Of a stretch of 64,000 nucleotides of DNA, positions 62,189-64,000 are shown piece after piece (within the stretch, counting starts at the first letter, position 1; each line of letters starts with the position of its first letter). The notes below the pieces were generated by a model, which did no database searches, had not been told where the DNA came from, and saw only the letters and a program-made list of their open reading frames with translations. This stretch comes from Deltaproteobacteria bacterium (GTDB lineage: Bacteria; Myxococcota_A; Polyangia; JAAYKL01), in assembly GCA_016935665.1 (NCBI GenBank), contig JAFGQN010000165.1, forward strand, positions 1 through 64,000, read 5' to 3'. The position numbers were made by a program, and so were the translations under genes.

Positions 62189-64000
62189 ATGGATGCAGCA
62201 ATCAAAATACTGCTTGTTGAAGACAATCCGGGCGATGCAAAACTGCTTCAAATACTGTTACAACAATGTCATATGGAACTCTCGGTTGACCACGTCACCA
62301 CAATGGGAGAAGCCATTGCACATGCTGCATCACACCCCTGTCATATTGCTTTGCTCGACCTTGGGCTACCTGACAGCTCAGGACTTGACACGGTAAAGAC
62401 ATTGCGGTCTTTCTTTCCTCAAATACCCGTTATTGTACTTACAGGATTTGATGACGAAGACTTTGCAGTTGAAACCCTGCAAAATGGCGCGCAGGACTAT
62501 CTGATCAAAGGAAAAATTGACGTTGAAGTTGTTTGCCGTTCACTGCGCTATTCACTTGGACGACACGAAACAGAGCGAAAGCTCGCTGACAGCATCCGTC
62601 TTCTGAATTTCGCCATAGATCAAATGCCCGTACCAGTGGTGCTCGTGTCAGCAAAAGATGAAAAGCTGTTCCGAATTAATACTCCGGCTAAACACTTAAT
62701 GTCGACATGTCCACCTGCGCAACAAACAGAAATCAATGGATTGGATGTGCTTAAATACTGGTCTGTTTACCACCCTGATGGAAAGCCATATTCACTCGAA
62801 GAATCGCCTCTCACTAAAGCGATTAGAGAAGGCGTGCATACAAGAAACACTGAGCTCGTTTTACAGAATCCTGAGGGTTCCAGCTGGGTATCCGCAAGCG
62901 CGTCGCCATTACTGGATGAAAATAACAATGTAATTGCAGGCATTCTGGTTTTTCCTGACATAACCGATCTTAAGAATGCGCAACTTGCACTGATGGAAAG
63001 TGAAAAAAAAGTGCATCAGTACGACAGACTGGAGGCAGTGGGACGCCTCGCAGGGGGCATCGCGCATGATTTCAACAACCTGCTCACTGTCATTGCCAGT
63101 TTTGCTGAATTTGGCATAGAGGATTTACGGGATGAAGACCCGATTAAAAGCGATTTGAAGCAGATTTTGGACGCGGCCAATCGAGGCAGCAGTTTATCAA
63201 GACAGTTACTCGCGTTCAGTAAAAAACAGATGATGGAACCCGAATTTATCGATGTCAATGTGCTGATAAAGGAACTTGAAAAGCTGCTTCAGCGACTGAT
63301 TGGAGATAGTATAGAATTACAAATTTTATATGATGACCACTTGACCACCATACACGCTGACCCATCCCAGATAGACCAGGTCATTATGAATCTTGCAGTC
63401 AATGCGCGAGACGCTATGCCCATGGGAGGCATTTTGAAAATGTCCACGTCCAACCATGTGCTGGATGCCGATTTTATGAAAGCACATCCATGTTCAAAAG
63501 AAGGCAACTACATCCGCATCAGGGTGGCAGACACGGGAACAGGCATGGACGCAGATGTTCAAAAAAGAATATTTGAGCCATTTTTTACAACCAAACCCAA
63601 AGACAAAGGAACCGGATTGGGACTGTCGACTGTATATGGCATAATTGAACAAAGCAACGGTTTCATAAACATGAAAAGCACTCTCGGCCAGGGGACCACA
63701 TTCGACATTTTTCTTCCGGCTATCGAAGGCACCAGTCGTTCCAGTGAAAGTCGTCCCCCACAGCGCAAGCCCAACCAGAATTTGACAATCCTTGTTGTTG
63801 AGGATGATCCATCTGTTCGCATGATAGCCCAGCGAATTCTCAATAACGCAGGACACAATGTACTTGTTGCTTCCAATGGCGGTGAAGCCATACTTGAATG
63901 CGAGCGGAACGCTGACTGTATCGATTTGATTCTCACAGATTTGATAATGCCCAAAATGACTGGAATCGAATTAATCGAGCGATTAAAAAAACTCTGCCCT
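62189..64000 (+). CDS. Hybrid histidine kinase: receiver, PAS, kinase, receiver (cut by window end)
   Basis: At least 604 residues, open to the last base. The N-terminal receiver (1-120) has LLVEDN, D57 in LLDLGLPD and the K of LIKGK. A PAS domain lies at about 135-255 (VLVSAKDEKLFRIN, then AGILVFPDITDL). The kinase has H293 in GIAHDFNN, followed by MNLAVNARDAMP, DTGTGMD, FEPFFTTK and KGTGLGLSTVYGI. A second receiver starts at about 530 (ILVVEDDPSVR; LTDLIMPKMTG), its end beyond the window. Spacing to the preceding kinase is 6 bp, suggesting a linked relay. Confidence 0.9.
   Translation, partial: MDAAIKILLVEDNPGDAKLLQILLQQCHMELSVDHVTTMGEAIAHAASHPCHIALLDLGLPDSSGLDTVKTLRSFFPQIPVIVLTGFDDEDFAVETLQNGAQDYLIKGKIDVEVVCRSLRYSLGRHETERKLADSIRLLNFAIDQMPVPVVLVSAKDEKLFRINTPAKHLMSTCPPAQQTEINGLDVLKYWSVYHPDGKPYSLEESPLTKAIREGVHTRNTELVLQNPEGSSWVSASASPLLDENNNVIAGILVFPDITDLKNAQLALMESEKKVHQYDRLEAVGRLAGGIAHDFNNLLTVIASFAEFGIEDLRDEDPIKSDLKQILDAANRGSSLSRQLLAFSKKQMMEPEFIDVNVLIKELEKLLQRLIGDSIELQILYDDHLTTIHADPSQIDQVIMNLAVNARDAMPMGGILKMSTSNHVLDADFMKAHPCSKEGNYIRIRVADTGTGMDADVQKRIFEPFFTTKPKDKGTGLGLSTVYGIIEQSNGFINMKSTLGQGTTFDIFLPAIEGTSRSSESRPPQRKPNQNLTILVVEDDPSVRMIAQRILNNAGHNVLVASNGGEAILECERNADCIDLILTDLIMPKMTGIELIERLKKLCP

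Overview
The window reads as chromosomal DNA of a Gram-negative bacterium related to Myxococcota / former Deltaproteobacteria. This is inference from content, not from a marker gene. The grounds are many predicted outer-membrane lipoproteins with long Ser/Asp/Thr tracts, Cys-rich secreted modules, abundant hybrid histidine kinases, FIST and WYL proteins, and a radical-SAM/lipoprotein pair. By eye base composition is near half GC (not counted). No rRNA, convincing tRNA, CRISPR array, prophage or replication origin was seen.

Layout. 1-350: remains of a frameshifted gene. 426-7509: four minus-strand genes for exported proteins (two parallel beta-helix lipoproteins, a Cys-rich lipoprotein, and a Leu/Ile/Val-binding-type receptor with Cys-rich repeats). 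8075-9727: a small lipoprotein followed by a radical SAM/SPASM enzyme. 9770-12842: NIF3-like protein, a double thioredoxin-fold lipoprotein with a clear terminator, and an SlyD-type FKBP isomerase. 13199-16579: a small lipoprotein, a WYL regulator divergent from a broken methyltransferase-like gene, and an acyltransferase. 16761-19916: an M3 peptidase and a YdcF/SanA protein. 20184-28350: FIST sensor plus hybrid kinase, HAD phosphatase, aldehyde dehydrogenase, Cache chemoreceptor. 28436-34639: LETM1-like protein with an EF-hand, a discoidin-domain lipoprotein, a four-helix membrane protein, RecQ and an acidic lipoprotein. 34914-41210: NadA, then a nitroreductase-NikR-GlnRS operon in which GlnRS carries a Trbp111-type tRNA-binding tail, and an S1-repeat protein. 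41522-48818: a signalling block (RsbU-type phosphatase, large hybrid kinase with HPt, soluble chemoreceptor, receiver-kinase). 49162-56989: accessory surface proteins, including Asp/Thr-repeat lipoproteins, a Cys-rich protein, a truncated ankyrin gene and a 997-residue leucine-rich-repeat lipoprotein. 57386-59821: a predicted ADP-ribosyltransferase-like toxin with an N-terminal motif typical of contractile-injection-system-associated proteins, next to a decayed REP-associated transposase. 60074-64000: two more hybrid kinases, the second cut by the window end.

The genes best supported as working together are the radical SAM/lipoprotein pair, FIST plus kinase, the WYL regulator with the palindrome in its divergent promoter region, nitroreductase-NikR-GlnRS (translationally coupled), and the kinase clusters. 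The most noteworthy items are the radical SAM/lipoprotein system, the predicted toxin, the GlnRS-Trbp111 fusion, the bacterial LETM1/EF-hand/GYF-like protein, and the decayed RAYT transposase alongside REP-like palindromes.
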